Shown here: one piece after another, positions 1 through 11,100 of the stretch
Position numbering within the stretch: the first letter of the stretch is position 1
How the letters are laid out: each line of letters starts with the position of its first letter
DNA from: Prorocentrum cordatum
Taxonomy: Eukaryota; Sar; Dinophyceae; Prorocentrales; Prorocentraceae
Length of the DNA: 64,000 bases
Reading direction: 5' to 3'
Assembly (NCBI GenBank): GCA_963575745.1
Contig: CAUYUJ010017860.1
Coordinates: forward strand, 230,188 to 294,187
The notes under the pieces: model-generated
Seen by the model: the letters and a program-made list of their open reading frames with translations, nothing else
The model's database searches: none
Told to the model about the DNA's origin: nothing
Made by a program: the position numbers and the translations under genes

Positions 1-1160
1 CGCTATTGTCAACCGCCGAGCAGCCGGCGTCAGCTGTCGTAGCCGCAGGTGGGACCATCCCTGCCGACGCTTCCGTTGGATCAGGTTGGATGCCATCATC
101 TTCGGCACGAGGGCGACCGAAAGCGGCGCGTACATGAGCAGCATGCGCGTCCTCGCCCAAGATCGGCCCGAAGTGGTCAGCATTCTCGCCTTTGCCCATG
201 ACCTCATCATCGAAAGGCGACCTCTGCTTGCGGACCGACGAACAACTGGCGACCACCTTCAGAATGCACTTCCATGCTAGCTATGTCCTCCTCAGCCGGG
301 TTGGGGTAGCTATCGTGGTCCACTATGCCATTCGCTTTGTCAGGAGGGTAGTCGCCGACGCGCGCCGCGCCGCAGGGCGGCGCAACTTGAAGTGGGAGCG
401 GCAGTCATTGGATGCGAGGCTGGAAAGCAGGAGAAGTCGCCGTGCTGGAAGCCCTCTCCATGATCATGAAGTCGCCCTTCTCAGTGGGAGGCATGCGAGA
501 GACATCCGCCGCCCAGCTACGCCGGCGAAGGTGCGCGAAGCCGCGGTGTCGCAGAGCTAGAGGCCGCCGAGCATCATGCAGTGGCCGAGGGGGGCCGACG
601 CACAGCCGTAGCTGCTCTCGCGGGATGGCTGGATAGTGCCGCCCTGCCAGGCGCAGCTCAAACGTTATGCTCCATCTGCCTGAGGAGCTGGCGCGCGCGC
701 CAGGGATGCCCCTCGGAGAGGTGGCGAGGAGCGGCTCGGACCCAGCGCGGCGCTGGAGGTCCGCCACATAGTGCACGCGCCACTACGTCCATTGTGTGAC
801 GTCGCCGCCGACGTGGTTGACGTGCGACGCTGGAAGCCAATTCAGTGCCCAGCTTCGGTATCCTATCAGCAAGAGCACGTCGTGACTGCTCATGTGAACG
901 GAGAGGCGGTGGAGGTGAAGCGGGCCCCAGCGAGGAGCAGAAGAACACAATGACAAACATGAGAAGACTCCAAGCACCGCCCAGCAAGATCAGCCGCGAG
1001 AATGTCGATGGCGTCGTGCACATTCACCAAGTTCGCCCTTCGGATGACGATGCGCGGGGGGGGGCCTCGCTCGCCTGCGGTGGGGGCCTGACGTCGGCGC
1101 CAGCAGCCTGATCAACATGAACGACGATCCCGCTGCATGGGGGCATGTACCACGCGTCAC
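1..1160. other. GC-rich sequence with no recognisable gene
   Basis: Short overlapping open frames exist on both strands, as expected of GC-rich DNA, but none shows a domain, a biased composition or a sensible neighbour. It may be the far downstream remains of LINE A, which points this way, but no protein motif supports that. Confidence 0.5.
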
Positions 1161-1950
1161 CCGCGGCGTTTGCGCCCCCCCCTCCCCCCTCCGCCCTTCT
1201 GGGCGCCCTTCAAGAGCTATAAAGAGCTATAGGTCTTCGCTTGCCCCTCCACCTCTTCCGCCTTCTCTTCATTAACAGCTCTCCTCCCTCCTTTTCCTGC
1301 TTGTCTTCGTCCCCGGCGTCCTCCTGTTGTCCTTCTCTCCCCATCCATTTGACGATGGCCTACGGTTGCCTGGATGGACTGCTTGACCGCCAGTCCACCG
1401 CTGCTCCGCGGACCGGCCGAATTGACAATCATTCGGGTGGCCCCCCCGCTGCTCCGTGCGTCGAGCACGTGGCGACAGCGAGCCCGAGGTGTTCTCCAGA
1501 AGGGGGCTTCCCCGGGGCTCGGACCAGCACCGCGTGGCGACAGTGGCCCTGGGGTTTTCCGCGCGAAGGGGGCTTTGCGTTCTGGCGCCCCTGTGTGTCG
1601 AAGACAGCTCCCCTCCGGCCGACTCCCAGAGCTCATGTCCAGGTCCTCAACGGGGGGTCTCCGCTGTCCAAGGACTCTGGGTCCCAACCTTCCCTGGGGC
1701 GATGCGGTCCGCCGAAATGCAAGTTGCGGTGCCCGCAAGGACCGCGTCCTCTACCAACGAGAAGCTGTTTGCCTCGTCAATGTTCGAAATATCCGCACCA
1801 TTCGAGATAGGCAGCTCGGCGACGCCAGGGCGCCCAGGTCGCTCAAGGGCGCGAGTGTCTAGTCGCTGCGCAGGCAGACGCAGCGGGTGGAGACGGCGGG
1901 ACAACGGGAACCCGCGAGCTAGAATTTGCACCCATGTCCAGCCGCTGCTG
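1160..1950. repeat. Pyrimidine-rich tract (about 1233-1345) and a 64-bp duplication (1467-1509 / 1532-1574)
   Basis: The tract is CT-rich on the plus strand. Downstream, a segment starting GTGGCGACAG and ending GGGGGCTT occurs twice, 65 bp apart, with several substitutions. The long frames that cross it on both strands are of GC-rich shadow type. No gene is recognised to 1950. Confidence 0.5.
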
Positions 1951-3230
1951 AACCGTCAACCAATCACGAGCTGGCGCCCGAATGCGTCGTGCCTCCGCCC
2001 GAGTGCGTCGTGCCTCGAACGCCGAATGCCTGGGCAAATCGTCAACCAATTCGGCCCCGCGCCATGCAGTCGTCGAAGCCAATCTACCGATACCCCCCAG
2101 GAAGATGGAAGGCAGAAAACTGGGTGCCCGCTGAAACACCCGCGTAGAGGGTTCCTGCAGCCGTGCCTGAGCACCTGCATCAGCGAGGCGCGGAGCAAGC
2201 GGGGCATGCCGAGTCTCGCAGACAAGTTCTGGACAGTGGGCCGGATGCGGCAACGAGTCGCGGGCGCGGGGGCGGCCGCGCGGGCTATCCACGAAGGCGT
2301 CGCCAGCTCGGGTTGGCAAGGAAGCCTCGCGGGTGGAGGCGCCGGCAGAGACAGATCAGATGGGCCCGGAGGACGACAATGCCCGCGCCGCGCACGACCA
2401 GTGCAAGGGCGCGCCAGAGCACGAACTTTCAGCGCAAAGCGTGCAGCATTGAGTGGGGCTTCGGGAACAACATGATCCATGTGGCGAACATCGTGGCGGA
2501 TGATGGTGGCGAGCTGCGCGTTTAGTAGGTCGTCGTTGTAAGCGCCGCGAAGGCCGCGTCGGTCCAAGACATCCGAGGCAATCAACTGGCGCTCGCCAGA
2601 CTCGGCCGCAGCGACCCTGAACCAAGCATCGACTCTCCCAATGGTGGCCGATCTCGCCCTGGCCATCTTCGCACCCAAAAGCTACAGCAGCGCAGCCCAC
2701 CAGCAATCATAAAACTTGCCAGAGCAAGCCGCCCGCCGACCCATGCGCGCAGGACGCTGAGCGCCCGCGCGGCGAGATGCGACCTCGACTGCCTCTGCAG
2801 GGGGCCCCGCGGGACTTTCTGAAGGTGTACTAGACGGCCAAGGAACCATTTGGCCCAACGACGGATCGTAGCGTCAACTACGGGCGAGTCCGCGCCGTCG
2901 TAGGCAGTGAGAAATGGGCGCGCCAGATCCCCGAGGAGTGCATAGTACGCCACTTTGTGTACTTGCCGTCGCGCCTCTGGCTTGCTGGACAAGTATTCGC
3001 ATGCCGTCGCTGCGCAGGAAGAGCGAGAAACGTCGCACATAGCCTCTCAGTGATTTACCGGTGACGACGCTGCTCAGGAGGGGGGGCAGCCCACCAGTGA
3101 GGTCGCAAAGGTCAAAAGGTCGACGTTGGATCCGCCGCTCCGCCGCAGCGCGGAAGTGTCGCAGATGCTGACGACGTTCTGGGTACGTGACAAAGCCCGA
3201 CCGTGCCAGCGCGGCAGTGGAGGAGACTGT
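1950..3230 (-). pseudogene. LINE A C-terminal region, very decayed
   Basis: The best minus-strand pieces are at 3040-2582 (with ARPFLTAYDGADSPVVDATI near residues 40-60 of that frame) and 2678-1956. They continue from the RT thumb in the same direction, and composition stays protein-like, but I recognise no RNase H or zinc motif. A comparison with LINE B would place them. Confidence 0.4.
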
Positions 3231-4142
3231 CAACGAGCGAAGCTCAGGCCCGCCCCAGAGGCTGGGGCAGAAGAAACCGACGCAGCGAAGGGCGCCTCCA
3301 AGGATCGGCAGCAGTCGAAGCAGATCGCGAACGCCGAAGTGCAGGATCCGGGGTGGCAGCGGTAGAAACTGCGCCGCGTGTCGGAGGGCCGCGCGGGTGA
3401 TGCAGTCAGTGCGTCATGGACGCCGGCGGCGCCGAAAAGGCAGCAACCGCCGCGACCCGCGTTTTGCACTTCCACCGCTTCAAGAAAGCGCGATCGCAGC
3501 TGCGGGGCCGAACCGCGTGCCAAGGTATAGCAGACGAACCATCCACTTTGACGTCCGACCAGGCTGGGGCAGCCTCGCGCAAGTGCCGCTGACCGCCCTC
3601 GTCTGCGGCGTGAATGCGCCGCGAGGCGGCGCCAGTGGGCACCTCGGCGGCGTCTGTTTCATATTTGCGATCTTCTCCGCGGCAGCCGTGGCCCTCGCGA
3701 GGAAGCACATGCCGACCTCGTCGAACAGCGCGCCGACGATGACGTCAGCGCAAGCGCGGAATGCGCCTCGATCCACGATCTCCAGCCCGAGCTGTAAGTC
3801 CTCCAAGAGTGGCGAAGCCGCTGCTGCAAACAAGCTGCCAGACACTGCGCAGTTTTGGGTGACCACGCAACAGATGCGAAAGAGATCCTCGGTGGCCCAG
3901 CCAGCGCGTCCGACAGCGATGACCACGGCACAGAGAGGCCGAGCAGCTGCCGTGAGAGCAGAAGTCGAGCGCAGCTTGTCGAGCACAATGAAAATGCACT
4001 CCTGGCCGGGGCTGGCGGGCGCCTGGCCGGAGCCCGGGGCCGCGAGCATCGGCTGCCGAGCCTCGAGATTTGGCGAGGGCGAGGCTGCCCTCGCCGCCGC
4101 GTCCAGCTCGAGGGTGTTTGAAGTGAGCTGTCGCCTCGCCAT
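3230..4142 (-). pseudogene. LINE A reverse transcriptase, palm and thumb, broken
   Basis: In the minus frame starting at 4142, motif A is represented by FIVLD near 3990, motif B by TQNCAVSGSLFA near 3865-3825 (family form QGCPLSG.LFA), motif C by ACADVI near 3755-3738 (family form ADD), and motif D by MKQTPPRCPL near 3660. YLGTRFGP follows at 3527, the usual YLG motif before the thumb. After a frameshift, AAQFLPLPPRIL (about 3378-3345) matches the thumb signature. The second catalytic Asp of ADD is replaced by Val, and the frame breaks at about 3990 and 3480, so it cannot be active. In intact relatives this domain copies element RNA at the target site (family knowledge). Confidence 0.8.
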
Positions 4143-5300
4143 AAGCTCCCGGTGTGTGGCGATGTTGTTTGCTGGGTGGTCGGGTCGAGCGCTGTGTTCG
4201 AGGTCGCCCGCGTGATCTTCATGTCAGTGCTGCGCAGCCCCAGCGTCCTGGCGGTATCTGGCACGCGCGTGGCCCCCATCCCGTCGCCGTCGTTGACCCG
4301 GCGCCCCCGCGGCAGACGCGCCTGTTGGGCGGCGCCAGCTGTGGAGAATTGTCGGCGCTCGTCCATCGTTCAGACACAAGCGCGCCGCAAGACATCAGCG
4401 CAGCGCAGGTGTGCTGCCCGCGCGGAATACGGGGGCCAATCCGGGTCGAGGACAAGCTGCGAGGGCGCAAGACGAGACAGCACACGAAACCGGGGGGCGC
4501 GAGAGGGCGGCGCCATCTGGTCGAATGGGCACGGGGCGACGAACCTTTCGGCGCAGCGCTGCGCGCGTCTCGGGAACAACGGTGGTCTCGCAGGAACCGA
4601 TGCCCCATGGCCCCGCCAGCGCGTTGGGCTTGCATATCGGGCTGGCGTGGAGAACGTCGTTGGCCGTGACGGCCCGCCGCGACGACCTCATCGCGAACGG
4701 GGCCCGCGGCCGCGCCTTCCGCTGCTTCGCCGAGATGGCCCCCGCCGAAGGCCTGGCATGTCCGCGGGCACGTCGTGCCGCGTGGTGCAACCTCTCCAAC
4801 TCTTGTTCCGCAGCCGGATGTTGCACCGTGCCCACCCAGGCTTGAAAAGGGGAAGATGGGGCGATGGGAAGAACTCCGTTCGCAGTGATGTGCGCGCGTG
4901 TCCGAGGCACCTCCGAGGCGCTGCAGACCTTCTCCGCCAAAGTGGCGTCCTGTCGCCAAATCTCGCGGGCCATCTGCCGAGGGAATCTCCGTTGGGCCTC
5001 AGTGCTCTGAGGGTCGTCCGCGAGGAGCTGCTGGGGCGCGTCGAGAGCAGGGCTTCCATGAGATCGCTGTATATTTCAAGCTGACGTGGCGGCGGCAAGG
5101 AAGAGAATGGCGGTTCGTCCTGTCGTTCAAAAGAATAATGCAGGCGAGCGTGGAACTCGGCGCGCTTCTAGATCATGGACGGGACCGACTTGCGATCATT
5201 ATCCACCTGATGATGTTGGACATGTGCTCGAAATGCGGCATGGTCAGATATTACTCGAGCTGAGAGATCCTCGTTGGCAGAGGCCACGGTCGCCCAATGT
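4142..5300 (-). pseudogene. LINE A linker between endonuclease and RT, decayed
   Basis: The minus frames (4973-4395, 5098-4688 and 4959-4219) are protein-like in places but hold no motif I can place. The interval fits the EN-to-RT linker and RT fingers by position only. Confidence 0.45.
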
Positions 5301-6030
5301 GACAATTCACAGGATGCCCACATAAGTTCGGGAAGCCAGAGACGACCCAGCTGCGCCAGCGTCTGCGTCTCTGCACAAACGGGCGGGCTCCCCAGTAGCG
5401 ATCTCGAGCGCGTGGCTTGACGTCGCCATCCAAGCCTTCGTGCGCGCGCGCGTTGTCGGCAGCTTCAGGGCGCAATGGCTGGAGAGGATCGTGGCGGGCA
5501 CCATTGAGGCCCCCGCGAATCGCCGCAAGCCTCGAGCTGGAGTCCTATTGGACCCACTCCAAATCAAATGTCAGTTCCGTTGAATCTTCCGCCAAATCAG
5601 CGACGGAGACGCAGTGGCCACGAATGTTGTCATGGCGAACCTCTGACCGCGAGCGTGCAGAGCCGCCTGGGGCACTCTCCCCGCAATGAGTGTCGACGAA
5701 GCAGCAGAATCAGGCGATGGCATGGCCTTCGGGGCCGCTGTCGCCGCGCCATCGCGAGCGCGCCCATCTCGATCGACCTCGGAGGATCCGAAGGCAACGG
5801 GGGGCGGCGCCACCCTGCGCGCAAGGCGCGGGAGCTCGCCATGCGTTGGATGGACTTCTTGGCTCGCAAACGCCGAGTCTGTGATCCCAGGGCTCTGCGG
5901 GCGCGCCGCTTTCGCCGTGGCTTGAGCGCCGCGCGACCGTGACGGCGCCTTCGCATTCCACGAGGTGAACGACCCCCCAGGCTAGATGCTCTCCCGCCTT
6001 CTTTCCACCCTCGCGAACATGTCTTTGCGA
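5300..6030 (-). pseudogene. LINE A endonuclease remnant
   Basis: The clearest signal is ILSSHCALKL near 5485-5455, matching the C-terminal S-D-H motif of APE-type endonucleases with Asp changed to Ser. Upstream frames to about 6030 occupy the place of the endonuclease but are frameshifted. The family nicks target DNA to prime reverse transcription; this copy lacks the Asp of the SDH motif. The call rests on this one motif plus position between the N-terminal region and the RT. Confidence 0.55.
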
Positions 6031-6033
6031 GTG

Positions 6034-7318
6034 CTAGACAGACCGCCCTGGCGCGGCGCTGGGTTCCAGGCCGCGTTCGACGCGGCGCAGCGCGCCGGCG
6101 CGGGCCCGCCCGCGAGACGCGAGGGCAGTATCGCGCCAATAACGCAAGATCAGATCACGACCAACTTGCGGCTCCAGGCGAAGAATCGGGCCCCGGCGCT
6201 CCGTGGTCCATTCGTTCTGGCGGTCGAAGAAGAAGTTTGCACCATTATGCTGACCACGAAGCTCAATCACCACTTTGCTGCCAGTACTCTCCAACTTGAT
6301 CTGAGAGGGGCTTCTGTCGGGGCCGACGTGGATGGAGCTGGGTGGATCCACCAGAAGCAGCAGGAACGGGGCAGCTCGCCCGCTGGTCTTTCCCAAGGAC
6401 TCGGCGTCCAACAACTGCCACTGTGCCCGTGAACTGGAGCGTGGAGATGCGGTCCAGAACCTCGCCGTTCAGATTGCAGCCATCGATAGTCGCATCCTTA
6501 GTGGGCGAGGCTACATAAACTCTCTTGACGATAGTGGGTGCCACGATCTTCAGACTGGTACCGCCGAGTTCGCGTTGAACCCAGCACTGGGCGGCTTTTG
6601 AAGAGGTAGCGCCCGATGTGCGAGTGCCAACTCTCCTAGTATCTCGTCCATCAAGGGTCGAACTTCAACCATGTCAGCTGCAATCTTGCCAGATCTGCCA
6701 TCGACCGTTTCCATCGAGACAGCGAGAATGTCGAGCTGGGCCTGGAACAGTTTCCCGAGCGCGTTTATATATGGCCTGAGTGGTGCTTCCACTTGAGCTT
6801 TGCATGTGCTTAGGGCAGCTTGAACAATAACTTCCGCCGCTTTGATCGCCGCCATGACGGGGTCGACCGCTCGGCCTGCCGCAAGCGCTGGTCGTGGCTG
6901 GGGCCATCTCTGCGAGCTCTACCTCGAGCGACTTGAACTCTGCACCCGACTTTTCGTCGATGGGATCCTTGATGTGCGTGGGTCCCACCCAGATGGACCC
7001 ATTCCATCCTCATCGTCAATGTCGGCACGGCTGGAGCGAGACCTGTCGTCCTCGCGCGCATTTGCGGCAGCGTCAGGGCGAGAGCCATCGCGAACATGAC
7101 CACCCAGCCGAGCAGCAACAGCAAGGACCTTCCGGTCCTGGTTCTTCCAGCTCCATTTGTAAAGATGGGCGCGCTTAGGCGGACAGGAACGGGAAACTCC
7201 ACCGTTTACCCACCAAACACTCTGCGGGAGGTGGTCCTTGCTCCGACAGGAGCTCACTGGAATATGGAATCTGTCCGAGGACTAGCTGTATCCTGCTTGC
7301 CCCCGCGAAAACACACAT
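6034..7318 (-). pseudogene. LINE A N-terminal region (coiled-coil and RRM-like pieces)
   Basis: The ATG at 7316-7318 follows the spliced-leader relic directly and opens MCVFAGASRIQLVLG, which stops after about 47 codons. Further pieces in shifted frames are an acidic stretch DDEDGMGPSGW (about 7020), the helical run 6855-6550 (KAQVEAPLRPYINALGKLFQ and on), an RRM-like strand VKRVYVASPTKD near 6530, and 6414-6034 with KVVIELRGQHNGANFFFDRQ. LINE C has the same order (helical region, then KVWIGGL), supporting a shared N-terminal domain, perhaps RNA-binding (inference). Confidence 0.6.
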
Positions 7319-7353
7319 CTTGAGCCAAAAAGGCTTGAGCCCGAAAGGCCAAG
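7319..7353 (-). other. Tandem DinoSL relic at the 5' end of LINE A
   Basis: On the minus strand the sequence reads GCCTTTCGGGCTCAAG followed directly by CCTTTTTGGCTCAAG and then ATG. The second copy differs by one base from CCATTTTGGCTCAAG, the 15-nt piece left when the AG inside the leader (CCGTAG) is used as acceptor in a new round of trans-splicing. The first copy differs at three of the same 15 positions. Tandem truncated leaders of this form are the known mark of dinoflagellate mRNAs that were reverse-transcribed, reinserted and spliced again. Confidence 0.78.
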
Positions 7354-8262
7354 AGGAGGGGGAGGAGGGGGAGGAGGAGGAAAACAACTGTAAGCCTATG
7401 ACTCATCAGCGATGTTGGACCCCCCCTTCCAAGCTCCGTCTTCAAGGGTTCATTACCACTGAAGGACCTCTGCGTCGTGGGGAGACAACCATTTGAAGAT
7501 CCTGAAGCGTGCCAACACCATTCTTGGGACTCCAACGCCACAAATCAACCTGGATGTGGCGATTTGACGAATCGTGCCAGAGCACCATTCCTGGGACTTC
7601 AACACCGCGAATCAACGTATCTGCTGCGCCCTCACAAACCTGAGCCCTTGCACAACACAAGTTATGGTACGTTGACCATCGGAATTCGTGGAACGTTTGC
7701 ACACGCCTGAATCGAATGTGCGCGGCGTTGAAGCGAGCGAAAACAACATTTTGGGAAGGAACCGCCCCCAGCCCGCGAAGCCTTTGAGATTTTGTAAAAC
7801 GAATGCCCGCGGCGCCAAGGCGAAAACGACATTTTGAAAACGTCCTGCCCTCAATCCGGGGAGCTCCTGTCATGTTCAAAAGGAGTGCGCGCGGCGCGAA
7901 AGGCGAGTTACATTTTGAAAACCACCCGCCCTCAATCCGTGAAGTTCCTGCACATTTTTTAAAAAACGAATGTGCGCGGCGCGAAGGCGAGGGCCACATT
8001 TTGTAAACCGGCTGCCCTCAATCCTTGAAGCCCTTGCGCATTTTGAAAACGAGCGCGCGCAGCGCGAAGGCGAGAACCGCATTTTGAAAACGACCCGCCC
8101 TCAATCCGTGAAGCAGCTGCCGCTGCTAATTTCTAAGGTTCCAGGTCGTAGATGGGAGGACCTCTCAAACGAAACGCCTGGCCCATCCTTTCGACCGGCC
8201 TCGTGGTGCGACCGGGGAAAATTATGTATAGGAAAGAGAAAACAGGAGGAGGAGGAGGAGGA
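7353..8262 (+). repeat. Element M1: GGA-bounded modular repeat
   Basis: The order is (GGA)n at 7353-7381; head module about 7390-7480 (ATCAGCGATGTTGGAC, then TCATTACCACTGAAGGAC); three A units of about 70 bp (7496-7692; core CGTGCCAGAGCACCATTCCT); five B units of 82-87 bp (starting 7711, 7798, 7880, 7965, 8048; core GAATGTGCGCGGCGC ... CATTTTGAAAACGACC ... CCCTCAATCCGTGAAG); tail 8150-8240 (AAACGCCTGGCCC ... TGCGACCGGGGAAA); then (GGA)n. Units are 75-90 percent alike by eye. No open frame runs through. The same order recurs in M2, M3 and M4. Confidence 0.85.
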
Positions 8263-9240
8263 GGACCAATGTAATCTCAAGAACCATCAATGATGTTGAA
8301 ATACACCCTCCCTCCAAGATCCGTCGTCATTGGCCCCTACAAGGGGTCATTTCCACTGAAAGGAATGCCCCGTTGGGGAAACCGGTGCGAGAATCTGAAA
8401 GCGTGCCAGAACACCATTTCAAGGACTTCAACGCCACGAATGAACCTAACCTGACTGTTACGCCTTGGCGATCCTGAGTCGTGCCACAACACCATCCCTG
8501 GGACTTCAACACCGCGAATCACCGTAACTGTTGCGCTCTGACAGTCCCGAGACGCTCCAGAACAATCTGGTACGTTAGCCATGAGAACCAATAGACTTAT
8601 GGCAAATGCTTGAAACGAACTTGCGCGGCGCCTAGACGAAAACAACATTTTCAAAAAAAAAACGCCCTCAATTCATGATGACCTGGGACATTCTTCAAAC
8701 GAATGTGCGCCGCACTAGTGCCAGAACCACATGTTGAAAACCACCCGCCCTTCATCCTTGAAACTCTTGCAATCTTTTAAACAGAATGTACGTGGCGCTG
8801 AGGCCAGAGCCACATGTTGAAAGCGACCCGCCCTCAATCCGTGAAGCTCTTGAAGTCGTTTAGACATATGCGCGCGGCGCTAGGGCGAGAACCACATGTT
8901 ACAAATCACCCACCTTCACTTTCTGACACTCTTGTGCATGTTCAAAACGAATGTGCCAATGCTAAAGCGAAAGCAAATGTTGTCACCCCGCCCTTCAACT
9001 CTTAAGCTCTTCCGTTGTTTACGACGAGTGTGCGCGGCGTTAAGGCGAGAACCACACTTTGAAAACGACCCGCCTTCAATATTTGAATCTGTTATCGTTT
9101 TTCAACACCAGGGTCATACATGGTGAGGAAGTCTCAAGAGAAACGCCTGGCCCGCCATTTCTACCGGCCTCGGGATGCGACAGGGAGGAGTTATCTATAA
9201 GGATAGGGGATGGAGGAGGAGGAGGAGGAAGAGGAGGAGG
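8263..9240 (+). repeat. Element M2, adjacent to M1
   Basis: It starts where the GGA tract of M1 ends. Head 8266-8350 (GAACCATCAATGATGTTGAA), A units 8383-8605 (AACACCATCCCTGGGACTTC), six B units (starting 8615, 8699, 8780, 8861, 8946, 9021), tail 9115-9205 (AAACGCCTGGCCCGCC, then TGCGACAGGGAGGAGTTA), then (GGA)n. B unit 5 is shortened by about 8 bp. It has one B unit more than M1, so unit number varies between copies. Confidence 0.85.
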
Positions 9241-9470
9241 AGGTGAAAAATGAGGAGAAGGAGGAGGAGGGGAGACAGAAGAAGAGGGGGCAGAGGATGG
9301 AGGCAGGGAAGGATTGGGGGTGGAGGAAGAGGAGGGGGGGTGGAGGATGATGGGGGAGGAACACGGGGAGGAGGATGGGGGGGGGAGGACTGGGGGAGGA
9401 GAGGAGGAGGGGGAGAAGGGGGGAGGAGGGGGGAGGGAGGGGGAAGCGGGAGGGGGCCCGCCGCGTCGAG
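9209..9470. repeat. GGA-rich polypurine tract
   Basis: An imperfect GGA/GGGA tract of about 260 bp with long G runs on the plus strand. It can form triplex or G-quadruplex DNA in principle. It closes M2. Confidence 0.9.
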
Positions 9471-9479
9471 CACCCACAG

Positions 9480-9940
9480 AGCCCCAGGCTCGAGCAACAG
9501 GCAGCCGCCGCACACCGCTGAGGCGAAGATGCAGGCAAGCGCCGAGGCCCACGTTATCCTGCAGGAGGGGCGGTGCGGGGTCGGCTACACGCAGCGAGTG
9601 GCCCTTGGCAAGAGCGAACTTTGGTGCGCGGCTTCAGGCCCAGACCCCGTCGCATCTTGAAACAAGACTGCCTTAGGGCCCTTCGTTGTTTTTGGTTTCT
9701 GGGGGTCCTTACTGGGCCGCGGGACTGTCAAACAACGACAGAGGATGAAAAGTCGGTTCCTGGGAAGGGGTCCAGGCCTCTGGAGGCCCACGCTATGGGC
9801 AAATCATAGCGTCTGGGGGCCGGGGGGGGGCCCCGAGGGGACTTTGCGGCGTCGCGGGGTGGTCAGCACCAAAGGCTACTCTGGCGAAGGGTCAATCCTG
9901 CGCGTAGCCGATGGGGGAGAACACCCTCGGTCCTGATTGA
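9480..9940 (+). repeat. Repeat S copy 1 (about 9652-9830) with GC-rich flanks
   Basis: The copy carries the family landmarks GTTTTTGGTTTCTGGGGG, GGGACTGTCAAACAACGA, GGAAGGGGTCCAGGCCTCTG and a weak inverted repeat CGCTATG..CATAGCG near the end. The flanking 9480-9650 holds nothing recognised. Confidence 0.6.
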
Positions 9941-10480
9941 CTTCTGGTCTCGTGGGTCTGTCTTCGGGGTCCTCGTGGGCCCTCTTGGGCCGTACCGGGG
10001 GCCCCTTGGGCCATCTTCGGGCCATGATAGGGGGTCTGGGGCCTTCTGGGAATCTTGTTTGGGCCCTCCTGGGCAGCTGCTCCTGGGGCGTCTCGGGTGG
10101 CAACTTAAATCTCTGTGAGGCTTGCCAGGGCCTGTTCTGGCCCATCTTGGGGCCCTCGTTGGCCGTCTCGGTGGGCTCGTGAGGGCCTCTCGGGCCAGGA
10201 TCTTAGGAGGACCCGAAGGCGGGGCCGTACTGGGCCCGACACGTGGAGAACGTGGAAAAACTTGAAAAATTAATGGTTGTGGCTTGTCTTTTCGCCTCGG
10301 GGTGCCGTCATCGGGGTCCTCCTGGGCCCTCTTGAGCCGTCCCAGGGGCCTCTTGGGCCGTCCTGTGGACATATTGGGAGTCTCGGGCCGTCTTGGAGCT
10401 CGCTCTGGTGCCTGTTGGGCAGAGCTCCTAGGGCACTCTTGGGGCTGTCCTGGGGGCCACGGGGAGCTCGACCCTCCTCG
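9940..10480. repeat. Low-complexity GGGCCGTCTTGG-type repeat
   Basis: Short units of 15-21 bp built from GGGCC, TCTTGG and GGTCCT repeat imperfectly across the region. The long frames on both strands (rich in Pro, Arg, Gly) are products of this repeat. The same type occurs at 41.0-41.7, 43.9-44.0, 45.8-46.4 and 60.3-61.5 kb. Confidence 0.7.
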
Positions 10481-11100
10481 AGGAGGACGAAGACGACCAC
10501 GGCGGCGAGCTCTGGTCCTCCACTCGCTGCCCCCGAGCTCGGGCAGCTGCTCCACCGGGCTCCTGAACAACGCGTCCGCTCTGTCGACGGCGCCGTGTCG
10601 GGGACGCGCGGCCTCCTCCACGCACCGAGGAGGAGGGGAGGCCCAGGGGAGGGGGAGGGGGGGGGTTCTCCTTCTCCTCCTCCTCCTCCTCCTCCTCCTC
10701 CTCCTGTGCTGTCTTCCTTTTCGATCTTCCTCCTCCCCCAACCCTTTCCCTTGTAGGTTCAACAGTTCTCAACAGCTTCGGCAAGTTTGATGGCCATCGT
10801 TCTGTAATCCTGAAGCGTTTCAACACGGACGGATAGCGCATCAACTTCAAAACAGGTCTATCGCTGGACACTTCCTTTCACTTTCTGATCATACTTCTTC
10901 GCGTCTCTTCTAAGGCTACAAATGGGCAGTGGTTCCTGTACCGAGCAAGGTCTCGCCAGAGCTTCGGGCCCACTAAGCGCTCGTCGATCAACGGCGGGCC
11001 TGTCGGGAGTCATGAGGAAGTGACCTAGGGGACGGCAGCACGTAGTACAGCATCGTTGATCCGTCCTGGGCTGGTCCTGGTCCTGGTCCTGGTCCTGGTC
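10480..11100. other. No recognised gene; short (TCC)n at about 10672-10702
   Basis: GC-rich sequence to 10750, then a more mixed stretch to 11085. No domain is visible on either strand. Confidence 0.5.

Larger units (their letters stand above)
1950..7353 (-). mobile_element. LINE A: decayed dinoflagellate LINE-like retroelement with a 5' DinoSL relic
   Basis: Reading the minus strand from 7353 down, the order is: tandem spliced-leader relic, ATG at 7316-7318, N-terminal acidic/helical region, RRM-like strand, endonuclease remnant ending in an S-S-H motif near 5480, RT palm with recognisable motifs (about 3990-3640), YLGT and thumb (3527-3350), then an unassigned C-terminal region to roughly 1950. 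The protein is scattered over all three minus frames, so the element carries many frameshifts and stops and is dead. The order N-terminus-EN-RT is that of APE-type non-LTR elements. The 3' end is uncertain: no poly(A) or target-site duplication was found. The GGA tract of element M1 abuts the 5' end. Confidence 0.75.

Noticed and set aside
7711-8132. CRISPR-like regular repeats (about 83 bp)
   Set aside because: Units are contiguous with no unique spacers and are imperfect; the context is eukaryotic.
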